This document shows positions 21,491 through 30,084 of a stretch of DNA of 32,234 nt, piece by piece. How positions within the stretch are numbered: the first letter of the stretch is position 1; every line of letters begins with the position of its first letter. The notes under the pieces were generated by a model, which was not told where the DNA came from, did no database searches, and was given only the letters and a program-made list of their open reading frames with translations. This DNA comes from Candidatus Poribacteria bacterium (GTDB lineage: Bacteria > Poribacteria > WGA-4E > WGA-3G): the NCBI GenBank assembly GCA_012270795.1, contig JAAXHO010000111.1, positions 1-32,234 of the forward strand, written 5' to 3'. The translations under genes were made by a program, and so were the position numbers.

Positions 21491-23359
21491 ATGAAAACCA
21501 GAGAACTAACAATGGGACAAGCCATAGTCCAATTTCTTAAAAACCAGTATGTTGAACGGGATGGACTTGAAAGAGCATTCTTTGCAGGTATGTTCGGCAT
21601 CTTTGGGCATGGAAATGTAGCAGGAATTGGTCAAGCACTGCACCAATACTCCGATGAATTCAGATTTTACCAGACACGTAATGAACAGTCTATGGTACAC
21701 ACTGCCGCTGCTTATGCAAAAATGTGTAACCGTCTCAGCACCTTTGCTTGCACTTCATCTATTGGCCCCGGCGCGACCAACATGCTAACAGGTGCTGCAG
21801 GGGCTACAATCAATAGACTCCCTGTGCTGCTATTGCCAGGGGATATTTTCTCTACACGTTTAGTTGCACCTGTTTTGCAGCAGTTAGAATCTCCCGAATC
21901 ACAAGATTTCTCTGTCAATGATTGTTTCAAACCTATTTCTAAATACTGGGACCGGATCAATCGTCCTGAACAGATCGTTACGGCACTGCCCGAAGCGATG
22001 CGCGTGCTCACTTCACAAGCGGAAACTGGCACCGTGACACTGGCTTTACCCCAAGATGTACAAGCAGAAGCTTATGAATATCCTGCACGATTATTTGAAA
22101 AACGTATCTATACTATTCCAAGACCACGCGCTGATAAGAGACTTCTCAAAACAGCAGTAGAATGGATTTCAAAAAGTGAACGCCCCTTAATTATCGCAGG
22201 TGGTGGTGTAATCTATAGTGAAGCAACAGCACAGTTAGCGAAATTTGTAGAGCAAACTGGTATCCCTGTCGGCGAAACTTTTGCGGGTAAAGGTTCATTA
22301 CGGTATGACCATCCGCAGAACCTTGGTGCAATTGGTGCAACTGGCACGCCAGGTGCAAATATCGTTGCGCGTGAAGCAGACTTAGTCATCGCCATCGGCA
22401 CACGTTTGGGCGACTTCACAACTGCTTCCAAAACTGCCTTTCAAAATCGGAATGTTCGGTTTATCAATATCAATATCGCTGAATTTGATGCTGCGAAACA
22501 TGCTGCACTCCCGTTAGTTGCAGACGCTCGTGTCACGCTCTCTGAGTTATCGGATGCAATTGGGGCATATCGAATTGATAAAGGGTATGCAGCCCAAATT
22601 GAAAAATATAGAGATGCTTGGGAAGAGGAGGTAGAACGACTGTACCACCTTGACAATAAACCACTGCCGAGTCAGAGCGAAGTTATCGGTGTAGTCAACG
22701 AGTTTTCTCGACCTGAAGATGTCGTTGTCTGTGCGGCAGGAAGTCTTCCTGGTGACCTACACAAGTTATGGCGGTCACGCAATCCAAAACAGTTCCATCT
22801 GGAATATGGGTACTCCTGTATGGGATATGAGATTGCAGGTGGATTAGGGATAAAAATGGCTGATCCCACACGTGATGTTTATGTCCTTGTTGGCGACGGT
22901 TCATATTTGATGTTAGCACAAGAAATCATTACCTCAATTCAGGAAAACTATAAGTTGATTATTGTGCTTATCGATAACGATGGACATAGCAGTATTAGTG
23001 GATTGTCGGAGGCAACGGGCGCGCAAGGATTTGCAACCCGATTCCGATACCGTGATGAAAACACGGGCGAACTACAAGGCGAAATATTACCTGTTGACCT
23101 TGCTGCAAACGCCAAAAGTCTCGGGGCAAATGTAATTGAAGCACCAACACCGCATGCACTCAAACTTGCATTGCAAGATGCTCAAGAATCTGATAAAACA
23201 ACAGTCGTCAAAATTGACGTTGATTTTGGCACGAGAGTCCCCCAATACGAATCTTGGTGGGACGTACCTGTCGCAGAAGTTTCAGAGGTAGACACCGCAA
23301 AACAGGCGTTCCAAGAATATCAGAAAGCGAAACAGAAAGAACGGTATTTTCTCGGGTAG
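21491..23359 (+). CDS. iolD: IolD-like TPP-dependent trihydroxycyclohexane-1,2-dione hydrolase
   Basis: 622 residues from the ATG at 21491, 8 nt after AGGAG; the ATG at 21485 is only 2 nt from it. Acetolactate-synthase-like fold with TPP domains: the activating Glu is at 65 (RNEQSMVHTAAA), the central domain spans about 200-340, and the Mg/TPP motif GDGS starts at 468 with Asp495-Asn496-Asp497 downstream. In inositol catabolism IolD opens 3D-(3,5/4)-trihydroxycyclohexane-1,2-dione to 5-deoxyglucuronate. The long tail and segments such as FGIFGHGNVAGIGQAL, SMGYE-like SCMGYEIAGGLG and WWDVPVAEVSE are IolD hallmarks that separate it from acetolactate synthase. It follows iolC by 1.58 kb. Confidence 0.93.
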   Translation: MKTRELTMGQAIVQFLKNQYVERDGLERAFFAGMFGIFGHGNVAGIGQALHQYSDEFRFYQTRNEQSMVHTAAAYAKMCNRLSTFACTSSIGPGATNMLTGAAGATINRLPVLLLPGDIFSTRLVAPVLQQLESPESQDFSVNDCFKPISKYWDRINRPEQIVTALPEAMRVLTSQAETGTVTLALPQDVQAEAYEYPARLFEKRIYTIPRPRADKRLLKTAVEWISKSERPLIIAGGGVIYSEATAQLAKFVEQTGIPVGETFAGKGSLRYDHPQNLGAIGATGTPGANIVAREADLVIAIGTRLGDFTTASKTAFQNRNVRFININIAEFDAAKHAALPLVADARVTLSELSDAIGAYRIDKGYAAQIEKYRDAWEEEVERLYHLDNKPLPSQSEVIGVVNEFSRPEDVVVCAAGSLPGDLHKLWRSRNPKQFHLEYGYSCMGYEIAGGLGIKMADPTRDVYVLVGDGSYLMLAQEIITSIQENYKLIIVLIDNDGHSSISGLSEATGAQGFATRFRYRDENTGELQGEILPVDLAANAKSLGANVIEAPTPHALKLALQDAQESDKTTVVKIDVDFGTRVPQYESWWDVPVAEVSEVDTAKQAFQEYQKAKQKERYFLG

Positions 23360-23444
23360 ATTCAAAGAATCCGTGATTTGGGAAAACCGACACCTTCTAT
23401 TATGCAGTAGTTAAAATTGATTTCTGAAAGGAGAACCTAACGAT

Positions 23445-23684
23445 ATGAAAGCATCAGAACTATTAAATAAACTCAAAGCAGGTGAAGCAATTCCTTGTAA
23501 CAACTGTGATGGTAAAATTCCTGCGGATGAAATGATGAAATTTGCATTCAAATTAGGAAAACTTGCACCCCGCATGGAAAACGCAAATGTCGGGACTATC
23601 ACTTGTGTTCAATGTCAAGAGAACGATCTTGATATCAAGATTACACCGCGCGGACCAGATGTCAAATTTGTGCGTGGGGATTAA
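23445..23684 (+). CDS. Small zinc-ribbon-like protein of unknown function
   Basis: 79 residues with two CXXC pairs (Cys18/Cys21 and Cys54/Cys57), the pattern of a small structural zinc site. Clear SD (AAAGGAGA) about 10 nt before the ATG. The segment between the pairs is helical (ADEMMKFAFKLGKLAP). Cytoplasmic, no signal. It lies between iolD and the rRNA methyltransferase gene, 86 nt after the first; function unknown. Confidence 0.65.
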   Translation: MKASELLNKLKAGEAIPCNNCDGKIPADEMMKFAFKLGKLAPRMENANVGTITCVQCQENDLDIKITPRGPDVKFVRGD

Positions 23685-23735
23685 TTGCGTTGAGGAAAGA
23701 TGCATCTTAGCACATGCTTCTAAAGAGGAATCTGT

Positions 23736-24479
23736 ATGTCGGAACTAATCGTTGGCAGGAATCCGGTGATAGAAGCAATCTGGAGTGGGACGCACCAGAT
23801 AGAAAAAATCTTGATCGTTCAAGACAATAAGCATCCACGTCTTCGTGAGATTATGCAAGCAGCAAAACGGAATAGAATCCCATTCCAACGATGTTCCAAA
23901 CATCATTTAGACGGACTCCATACAAACCATCAAGGTGTCATCGCTTACGTTAGTCCGTTCCGATATACAGAGTTATCTATTCTGCTGGAAAACATTCAAC
24001 ACAAAAAGGATGTTCCTGCTGTATTGATCATGTTAGATCAGGTTCAGGATCCGAGAAATTTAGGGGCAATCCTCCGCACTGCAAATGCAACGAATACAGA
24101 CGGTGTGATAATTCCGAAAAACAATTCTGTTGAGATTACCGCTGCAGTTCACAAAGCGTCTGCAGGAAGCACAGCATATACACCGATTACCAAAGTGACA
24201 AATCTGGCACAAACCATTGAAAAACTAAAATCGGTTGGAATATGGGTTGTTGGGACAGCTGAGGATGCAGAACTTCCCTATACTGCTGCCGACTTTACAG
24301 TGCCGTTGTGCATCGTTTTGGGGAATGAGGGTGAGGGTATCCGTAGACTTGTGAAGCAAAAATGCGATTTTCTCGTCCATCTTCCAATGTTAGGACAAAT
24401 CCGTTCACTGAACGTGTCTGTTACGGCAGGTGTGTTGTTATACGAAGTTATCAGGCAGCGTATATATAATGCTAAATAA
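23736..24479 (+). CDS. rlmB: 23S rRNA 2'-O-ribose methyltransferase, RlmB/TrmH family (SpoU)
   Basis: 247 residues. N-terminal substrate-binding domain (SELIVGRNPVIEAI... HHLDGLHTNHQGVIAYV), then the SPOUT knot: motif 1 LDQVQDPRNLGAILRTA (100-116), motif 2 VLGNEGEGIRRLV (194-206) and motif 3 MLGQIRSLNVSVTAGVLLYE (218-237). NHQG and the motif set point to RlmB, which methylates G2251 in 23S rRNA, though TrmH-like paralogues share them. A good SD (AGAGGAAT) precedes the ATG. The 3' end overlaps the convergent radC by 8 nt. Confidence 0.9.
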   Translation: MSELIVGRNPVIEAIWSGTHQIEKILIVQDNKHPRLREIMQAAKRNRIPFQRCSKHHLDGLHTNHQGVIAYVSPFRYTELSILLENIQHKKDVPAVLIMLDQVQDPRNLGAILRTANATNTDGVIIPKNNSVEITAAVHKASAGSTAYTPITKVTNLAQTIEKLKSVGIWVVGTAEDAELPYTAADFTVPLCIVLGNEGEGIRRLVKQKCDFLVHLPMLGQIRSLNVSVTAGVLLYEVIRQRIYNAK

Positions 24480-25221
24480 CGCCTTCCTCTTTTAAACTAT
24501 AAAAGATACCGTCCCCAATGATGATGTGGTCTAACACTTTAATGCCGACATAGTTTCCCGCTTCAATTAACTGCTTAGTAGCGCGGATGTCCTCCTGACT
24601 CGGCTGAGGGTCACCCGAAGGATGATTGTGTGCAAGAACAATAGAGTTAGCAGATTCCTCAATGGCGAAACGAAAAATCTCTCTTGGATGAAAAACGCTT
24701 GCATTTAGAGTGCCTTCAAACACCGTCTCCTCAGAAAGCAGTTTTTTGCCCCATTGAATCTCGTTATCAACATCTCCCGCAATACCTCGTGTTGTTATGC
24801 CACCTTTCGTGTCAAGACACATGACACAAACGACCTCTTTTCGGAGGTCGCGCATCAACGGCATCAAAAGATCAGCAACATCGCTCGGTGCGGAAATCTT
24901 AACCCTATCTGCATGTGAGCGTGCTAAACGCCGTCCTAATTCAAATGCCGCTACTAGTTGTGCTGCTTTGGCAGAACCAACACCTTTAATGGATTCAAAT
25001 TGTTTCGGACGGTTTTCTGCCATCCTTTTTAAATCGCTATCATACTCTTTTAGGATCTGTTCACCGAGCTGGAGAGCAGTAGTACCTTTGTAACCACTTT
25101 TTAGAATGAGCGCGATCAGTTCTGAAGTTTTGAGATGTGAGGGACCGTGTCTGTATAGCCGTTCTCTGGGACGTTCATCTTCCGGCAGGTCTTTTAATCG
25201 TAATGTGTCAACGGAGTACAT
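24472..25221 (-). CDS. radC: RadC/UPF0758 family JAB1-type protein
   Basis: 249 residues. N-terminal helix-hairpin-helix (ESIKGVGSAKAAQL, 76-89); C-terminal JAMM/MPN+ domain with HNHPSGDPQPSQED, where His198, His200 and Asp211 are zinc ligands. Family role is unsettled; linked to repair by name only. It is about 20 residues longer than usual (about 225-230): after LDTK an extra stretch of roughly 18 residues (from GGITTRG to QWGK) precedes LLSEETVFEGT, which should follow almost directly. SD GAAGGAAA lies close upstream. A MITE-like repeat starts 31 nt upstream of the start and may affect its promoter. Confidence 0.92.
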   Translation of the reverse strand: MYSVDTLRLKDLPEDERPRERLYRHGPSHLKTSELIALILKSGYKGTTALQLGEQILKEYDSDLKRMAENRPKQFESIKGVGSAKAAQLVAAFELGRRLARSHADRVKISAPSDVADLLMPLMRDLRKEVVCVMCLDTKGGITTRGIAGDVDNEIQWGKKLLSEETVFEGTLNASVFHPREIFRFAIEESANSIVLAHNHPSGDPQPSQEDIRATKQLIEAGNYVGIKVLDHIIIGDGIFYSLKEEGVI

Positions 25222-25252
25222 TGATTTCCTTCAATCAGTTTTTGTATTTTAC

Positions 25253-25611
25253 AGGACTTACGCATTTTCTCTTAAAGTTCCACTTATAAGGGGGGAGGTT
25301 CCCATAACGATAACGTATGGGAACCCGTTCTCCTTATCAAGGAGAACGTATAAGTTTTGAATAATAAGAGTTATGTTGGTATTACGTTCAACATTTCGGG
25401 GTTGATGTGCATTTTAATGTACGTTCACACCCCATAGTAACACAATGAAAAAATGTGTAACAGATTCAAGGTGCCGTAGAAATCTATTCACAACTAACCT
25501 AAAAACGTCGGATACATGCATTTTGCTGTTGCTCAGATCCTTCGTATTTGGGATAATCACTAAAATAACGACTTTTTAACTCCCCTTTCTAAAGGGAAAT
25601 GCGTAAGTCCT
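25253..25611. repeat. MITE-like element with perfect 15-bp terminal inverted repeats
   Basis: AGGACTTACGCATTT (25253-25267) and its exact complement AAATGCGTAAGTCCT (25597-25611) bound 359 bp. Inside are two adjacent hairpins: GTTCCCATA/TATGGGAAC (25298-25306 and 25316-25324) and GTTCTCCTT/AAGGAGAAC (25327-25335 and 25339-25347). No protein gene is visible. The ends match a type of element I recall in several bacteria, but no transposase is present, so it would be non-autonomous. It lies between radC and the STAS gene. Confidence 0.65.
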
Positions 25612-25686
25612 ATTTTATTTGGGTTAAAGTATAATCAATTCTGGATGAAAAAACAAGTGAATTCGTCACCCAAATCTATTATTTTC

Positions 25687-25715
25687 TTGACAAAAGATTT
25701 AGATTAATATATAAT
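25687..25715 (+). promoter_or_regulatory. Perfect consensus sigma-70 promoter of the STAS-Usp-kinase operon
   Basis: TTGACA (25687-25692), 17-nt spacer, TATAAT (25710-25715), both hexamers exact. The expected start near 25722 gives a leader of about 50 nt. GGGAG at 25761-25765 is the SD. Confidence 0.75.
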
Positions 25716-25771
25716 TCAACTGAAAGAGTGAAGAACCCAACACAATAAATAAAGACAAAAGGGAGAAAATA

Positions 25772-26119
25772 ATGGCAACAAAGGTTCGCTATAGAGATGG
25801 CGTAACAATCTTGGAACCATCAGGTAAAATTATGGGAACTGGTGTAACCGAGTTGAGAGAGGTAATAACAGCGGAAATAGATGCCTCTGATAAACCGAGA
25901 ATTTTGATTGACTTTGAAAAGGTCAATGTGATGGATAGTTCCGGCCTTGGCACACTCATGGGAGCACATGTTACAATCACTCGGCAAGGTGGCAGAGTGG
26001 GTGTAATCAATGTCGGCAAAAATATCAAAAACTTGATTGTGCGCAGCCGACTGGCAAGTATCTTTGAACATTTCACCTCTGAAGATGAAGCAGTTTCAAC
26101 GTTAGGCAGCGAATCCTAA
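25772..26119 (+). CDS. STAS-domain anti-sigma factor antagonist (SpoIIAA/RsbV-like)
   Basis: 115 residues, a single STAS domain. MDSSGLGTLMG at 54-64 holds the phospho-acceptor region; Ser57 aligns with the Ser phosphorylated in SpoIIAA. In partner switching the unphosphorylated form captures an RsbW-type kinase and frees a sigma factor or other partner. First gene after a consensus promoter, followed 43 nt on by a second STAS protein. The phospho-site is intact, so regulation by the kinase at 31231 and the phosphatase at 30077 is plausible. Confidence 0.9.
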   Translation: MATKVRYRDGVTILEPSGKIMGTGVTELREVITAEIDASDKPRILIDFEKVNVMDSSGLGTLMGAHVTITRQGGRVGVINVGKNIKNLIVRSRLASIFEHFTSEDEAVSTLGSES

Positions 26120-26161
26120 CATACATATTTTAGTTTTTGCAGCGACTTGGAGGCTGCACAA

Positions 26162-26527
26162 ATGGCAATCACGGTATCAGTACGAGACGGTGTACACATT
26201 TTTAAACTTGAAGGTAGAATCATAGCACCTGATGTACAAGAGTTCAATGACACCGTACAAAACACATTAGAACAGATAGAAGGGACACCCAAACTTGTTT
26301 TTGACTTCAAAGATGTCACCGGTATGGATAGTTCAGGGTTAGGTGTGCTCATGAAGATCTATGCTGATATACATCCTCGCGGTGGGACAATTGCTGTGAT
26401 AAATGTCAACAAACATGTCAAAAACCTAATTGTCATGGCAAGACTCATCACGGTTTTTCGGAACTTTGAGAGTGAAGAAGAAGCAGTTTGGTCACTGCTA
26501 AATCCCCCAACCGAACCACCTCAATAG
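26162..26527 (+). CDS. Second STAS-domain anti-sigma factor antagonist
   Basis: 121 residues from the ATG at 26162, 8 nt after GGAGG; an in-frame TTG at 26147 is not used. STAS domain with MDSSGLGVLMK, Ser58 being the expected phospho-site. About as long as its upstream neighbour and clearly homologous (GGxxxVINVxKxxKNLIVxxR shared), so the pair arose by duplication. Its C-terminal tail is proline-rich (NPPTEPPQ). It is 20 nt before the Usp gene, hence co-transcribed. Confidence 0.9.
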   Translation: MAITVSVRDGVHIFKLEGRIIAPDVQEFNDTVQNTLEQIEGTPKLVFDFKDVTGMDSSGLGVLMKIYADIHPRGGTIAVINVNKHVKNLIVMARLITVFRNFESEEEAVWSLLNPPTEPPQ

Positions 26528-26546
26528 TCCTATAAAGGAATGTCCT

Positions 26547-27308
26547 ATGATCAAGAATATTCTCGTTTCTATAGGCGATACAGATTACGAGAGGAATGCC
26601 TTTGATTACGCAGGACAACTCACTGTGCTTTTAGGAACGCATCTCTCCTGTGTATTTTTTCAGGACAGTTCCCATGGTGGCAGTGCAGAAGTCGCCGAAG
26701 CGGTGATGCGCCGCACCGAAAAGGAGTGTGAGCTTTATGATTTTTTAGATTACCACATAGAAACTGTGGCAAGTAACCCTCGACAAATGATCTGCCAAAA
26801 AGCACACTCCGCCGACTTAGTTGTAGTCGGACTCCCCGAAGAAATAAAAACTCGCGGATTAAAATTTATACAAACACAGATTGACGATGTCCTTGCACAT
26901 ATCACAAAACCTATCATTATCGTGCATGAACAGTGTACCTTATTACGTAAAATATTAGCTGTGCACCACGGGGATATCTACTCTGACAATGTACTCTCCC
27001 TCGCTGCAGAAATCGGAGAATTGACAAAAGCGAGTATCTTCGGACTTGCACTTGCAGACACCACCCAAGAAGCAATAGAGATTAAGCAGCAAATGGAAGC
27101 CTATCTACAATTCTACGATGTCTCCACCGATTTTCTCACTGCCCTCGGCTTTACCGTAACAAATATTTTGGAAAACGCAGAGGCAAATGATTGTGATCTG
27201 ATAGCCCTCAGCGCAAGTCATCACGGTAGATTATATGAGATGGTTTTCCAAAGCACCACCCAAACTGTCGTTAAACTTGCTAACCGTGCTGTACTGGTAA
27301 CTAGATAA
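26547..27308 (+). CDS. Tandem universal stress protein (UspA-like)
   Basis: 253 residues, two Usp-like Rossmann-type domains: MIKNILVSIGDTDYERNAFDYA opens the first and RKILAVHHGDIYSDNVLSLAAE the second (about 130-253). The C-terminal domain has GRLYEMVFQSTTQTVVKLANRAVLV, a variant of the G-X9-GS loop in ATP-binding Usp proteins; the first domain's loop is less clear. The family responds to starvation and oxidative stress. It sits between the STAS genes and the histidine kinase, 20 and 14 nt apart, so it belongs to the same operon. Confidence 0.82.
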   Translation: MIKNILVSIGDTDYERNAFDYAGQLTVLLGTHLSCVFFQDSSHGGSAEVAEAVMRRTEKECELYDFLDYHIETVASNPRQMICQKAHSADLVVVGLPEEIKTRGLKFIQTQIDDVLAHITKPIIIVHEQCTLLRKILAVHHGDIYSDNVLSLAAEIGELTKASIFGLALADTTQEAIEIKQQMEAYLQFYDVSTDFLTALGFTVTNILENAEANDCDLIALSASHHGRLYEMVFQSTTQTVVKLANRAVLVTR

Positions 27309-27321
27309 TGAGGAAACTCTT

Positions 27322-29601
27322 ATGGCAGTTGCCTCCGAGAATCTAAAAGACCTACAACTCCTTCAGATGTCATCGGATATGTTCGGATATATCCGATCCG
27401 ACGGTACATTGTTACCACTCAATCCCGCCTGGGAAATGACACTCGGTTACTCATGTGCAGAACTCCAAACGCGACAGTGGTTAAAACTCGTCCATCTTGA
27501 TGACCAACAAGTTACTTCTGAAAATATTGCAAAACTTAGTACAGAAAAAAACGGGACAGTCTCTTTTGAAAATAGACTTTTGTGTAGTAATGGTGAATAC
27601 GTAAGCCTTCTGTGGTTTGTAAAGGCAGACCCCAAAGACGCTCATTATTGTGTCGTAGTGCAAAATATTACAAGGCAAAAGCGACTTGAAGCAAAACTTC
27701 GTCAAAGCGAGACGCGATTCCAGCAATTAGCACAAACACATTTACAGGAAGGCGACTTTCTGCACACCCTCATGGACAATGCCCCCGATCACATATATTT
27801 TAAAGATAAAGAAAGCAAATTTATACGTATAAATCGTTCCCTTGCCAATCGCTTCGGACTCAAAAATCCCGCTGAGGCTATCGGGAAGAGTGATTTTGAT
27901 TTTTTCACGCGCGAGCATGCACAGCAAGCATATCAAGACGAAAGAACTGTCATTGAATCAGGAAAACCAATAGAGGGAAAACAGGAAAAAGAGACTTGGC
28001 CCGGCGGACAAGATACATGGGTTTCTACAACGAAAGTACCAATCCGAGATAGAAGTGGACGCATAAAAGGCACATGCGGTATCTCACGAGATATAACTGA
28101 ATACCATCACGCAGAACAAGCACTGCGAGATTCCGAAGCAAAATGGCGGTCATTGGTAGAAAGTGCTCCCGATATCATTTCAACTATTGACCTCAATTAT
28201 ACGCTGGATTTTATCAATAGAATACCAATTGGTGTTGACATCACGCAGGAAGAGGTACTCGGGAATAGTATCTTTGATTTCCTAACACAGGAACATCATG
28301 AAGGGTTTCGTAAGGCATGTCGAAAGGTTATTGAAACAGGTGAAGTCGCGGGTTATGAAATCCAAGGAAGACTCAGTAGAAACTGGTATTCATCTTGGAT
28401 AGGTCCCATTACACGTGATGGTGAAATCGTTGGTTTCGTTGTAACTTCGACAAATATTACGGATAGAAAACAAGCTGAAATTGAACTACAGGAAAGCGAA
28501 GAACGTTTTCGCCGAGCTGTCCTTAATGCCCCCCTTCCCATCATGATTCACGCCGAAAACGGAGATGTAATCCTCATTAGTCGAACATGGACAGAACTCA
28601 CCGGATATACTTCTGAAGACATGACCACAGTATCTAAATGGTTGACGCAAGCGAATAGCGATAAGAGCGATGAGATACAAGCATACCTCGGGCAGGTTAA
28701 TCAAGCTAAAGAACGAATCGCACCAACGCAATATGAAATTATAACAAAGACCGGGAAAAAGCAGATATGGGAATTTAGTTCATCACTACTTGGCGTGCAA
28801 CCGGATGGACAACGTATTATCATTAGCATGGCACTTGACATCACCGAAAGAATAAAAGCCGAACATGCTATGCAAAGTGCGAAAGAAACCGCAGAATATG
28901 CAAGCAGAGCGAAAAGTGATTTCCTCGCTAATATGAGTCATGAATTAAGGACGCCTTTGAATGCTATCATCGGATTCGCAGAGATACTAAGAGATGAACT
29001 TGTCGGTCCAATTAACGATGAACAGAAGGAATGCGTCAATGATATACGTTTTAGTGGGCAGCATCTATTGGAGATGATTAACGATATATTGGATCTGTCA
29101 AAGATTGAAGCTGGTAAAATGTTCTTACAACTGGAGGAATTTGCTATCGTTGATGCGGTTGAAGAAGTTAATGCAATCATCAATGCACTTGCAATGAAAA
29201 AGAACATTGAACTGACGCTAACAGGTCCAGAAAACGTAACAATTCAAGCAGATCGCGTAAAAATAAAGCAGATATTTTACAATTTGCTTTCAAATGCTGT
29301 AAAGTTCACACCTGAAGGGGGTAAAGTCACTACTCAACTCAAAATTACCCGGACCGATCTACACGTCAAAGTTATTGATACAGGAATAGGCATTGCAGAA
29401 GAAGATAAGATGAAACTTTTCGCACCATTTACACAGATCGACACATCCAAGTCAAGACAGTATGGTGGGACAGGCCTCGGTCTCGCGTTGACACAACGTT
29501 TGATTGAGTTACATGGGGGAGAAATTAGTGTCACAAGTGAAGAGGGGAAAGGCAGCACTTTCATTTTTAATATACCAACTACTCAACCGCAAAAAGCATA
29601 G
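27322..29601 (+). CDS. Multi-PAS hybrid-free sensor histidine kinase
   Basis: 759 residues with no signal peptide or membrane segment, so a cytoplasmic sensor. Four PAS/PAC domains in order, at about 10-120, 140-270, 270-395 and 395-525, then HisKA and HATPase_c. Phospho-acceptor His540 (MSHELRTPLNAI), N-box NLLSNAVKF (Asn658), G1 DTGIGI (Asp686) and G2 GGTGLGLAL (from Gly715). No fused receiver. The signal is unknown; the PAS stack suggests several small ligands or redox cues. It is likely to phosphorylate the receiver at 29684 or the receiver-phosphatase at 30077. Start ATG 14 nt after the Usp stop. Confidence 0.95.
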   Translation: MAVASENLKDLQLLQMSSDMFGYIRSDGTLLPLNPAWEMTLGYSCAELQTRQWLKLVHLDDQQVTSENIAKLSTEKNGTVSFENRLLCSNGEYVSLLWFVKADPKDAHYCVVVQNITRQKRLEAKLRQSETRFQQLAQTHLQEGDFLHTLMDNAPDHIYFKDKESKFIRINRSLANRFGLKNPAEAIGKSDFDFFTREHAQQAYQDERTVIESGKPIEGKQEKETWPGGQDTWVSTTKVPIRDRSGRIKGTCGISRDITEYHHAEQALRDSEAKWRSLVESAPDIISTIDLNYTLDFINRIPIGVDITQEEVLGNSIFDFLTQEHHEGFRKACRKVIETGEVAGYEIQGRLSRNWYSSWIGPITRDGEIVGFVVTSTNITDRKQAEIELQESEERFRRAVLNAPLPIMIHAENGDVILISRTWTELTGYTSEDMTTVSKWLTQANSDKSDEIQAYLGQVNQAKERIAPTQYEIITKTGKKQIWEFSSSLLGVQPDGQRIIISMALDITERIKAEHAMQSAKETAEYASRAKSDFLANMSHELRTPLNAIIGFAEILRDELVGPINDEQKECVNDIRFSGQHLLEMINDILDLSKIEAGKMFLQLEEFAIVDAVEEVNAIINALAMKKNIELTLTGPENVTIQADRVKIKQIFYNLLSNAVKFTPEGGKVTTQLKITRTDLHVKVIDTGIGIAEEDKMKLFAPFTQIDTSKSRQYGGTGLGLALTQRLIELHGGEISVTSEEGKGSTFIFNIPTTQPQKA

Positions 29602-29683
29602 TGCTTTACATCAAACGTTCCTACAGAAGATATGTCAATCTATTTCTATAATTCACTATAATGTCTTTGGGTAAAGGAGGCGT

Positions 29684-30084
29684 ATGTTGAGTACGGAGAG
29701 TCCGCAACCGATCTTAGTCATAGAAGACCAAGCGTTGAACCGAAAAGTTGTACGCATCCTCTTGCAATCCAGCGGGTATCAAGTGATCGAAGCGATCAAC
29801 GCAACGGAAGCACTTGCGGCTTTAGAAGAAACTGTCCCCGGCCTCATCCTAATGGACATCGCATTACCAGGAACAAGTGGAGAAGAATTAACCCGACAGA
29901 TAAAAACAAACCCAGATTGGGACAGTATCCCAATTATTGCCTTAACAGCCGCAGTCAGTCTGGTGATCGTGAAAGATTCATCAAAGCTGGATGTGACGAT
30001 TATATCAGCAAACCCATTGATACCCGAGCCCTCTTAGAACGCGTGGCACACTATCTCAAAGGAAATGCTACACATAATGCCTGA
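29684..30084 (+). pseudogene. CheY-like response regulator receiver with a one-base frameshift
   Basis: The frame from the ATG at 29684 (AAAGGAGG at 29673-29680, rather close) gives a normal receiver start: LVIEDQALNRKVV, phospho-Asp58 (LILMDIALPGTSGEE) and IIALTAA at 85-90. After Ala90 it drifts into nonsense and stops at 30037. From about 29959 another frame restores the family's C-terminus: SGDRERFIKAGCDDYISKP, then IDTRALLERVAHYLKG, ending at a TGA at 30082-30084. One extra base near 29954-29958 (for example GTCCAG in place of GTCAG) would join the two. This is either a true mutation or a sequencing/assembly error. If restored, the end would overlap the start of the next gene, as in a coupled operon. 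Confidence 0.85.

Noticed and set aside
21285-21540. Overlapping frames beginning with GTG and TTG before iolD
   Set aside because: No SD or recognisable family, and one runs into the iolD start.
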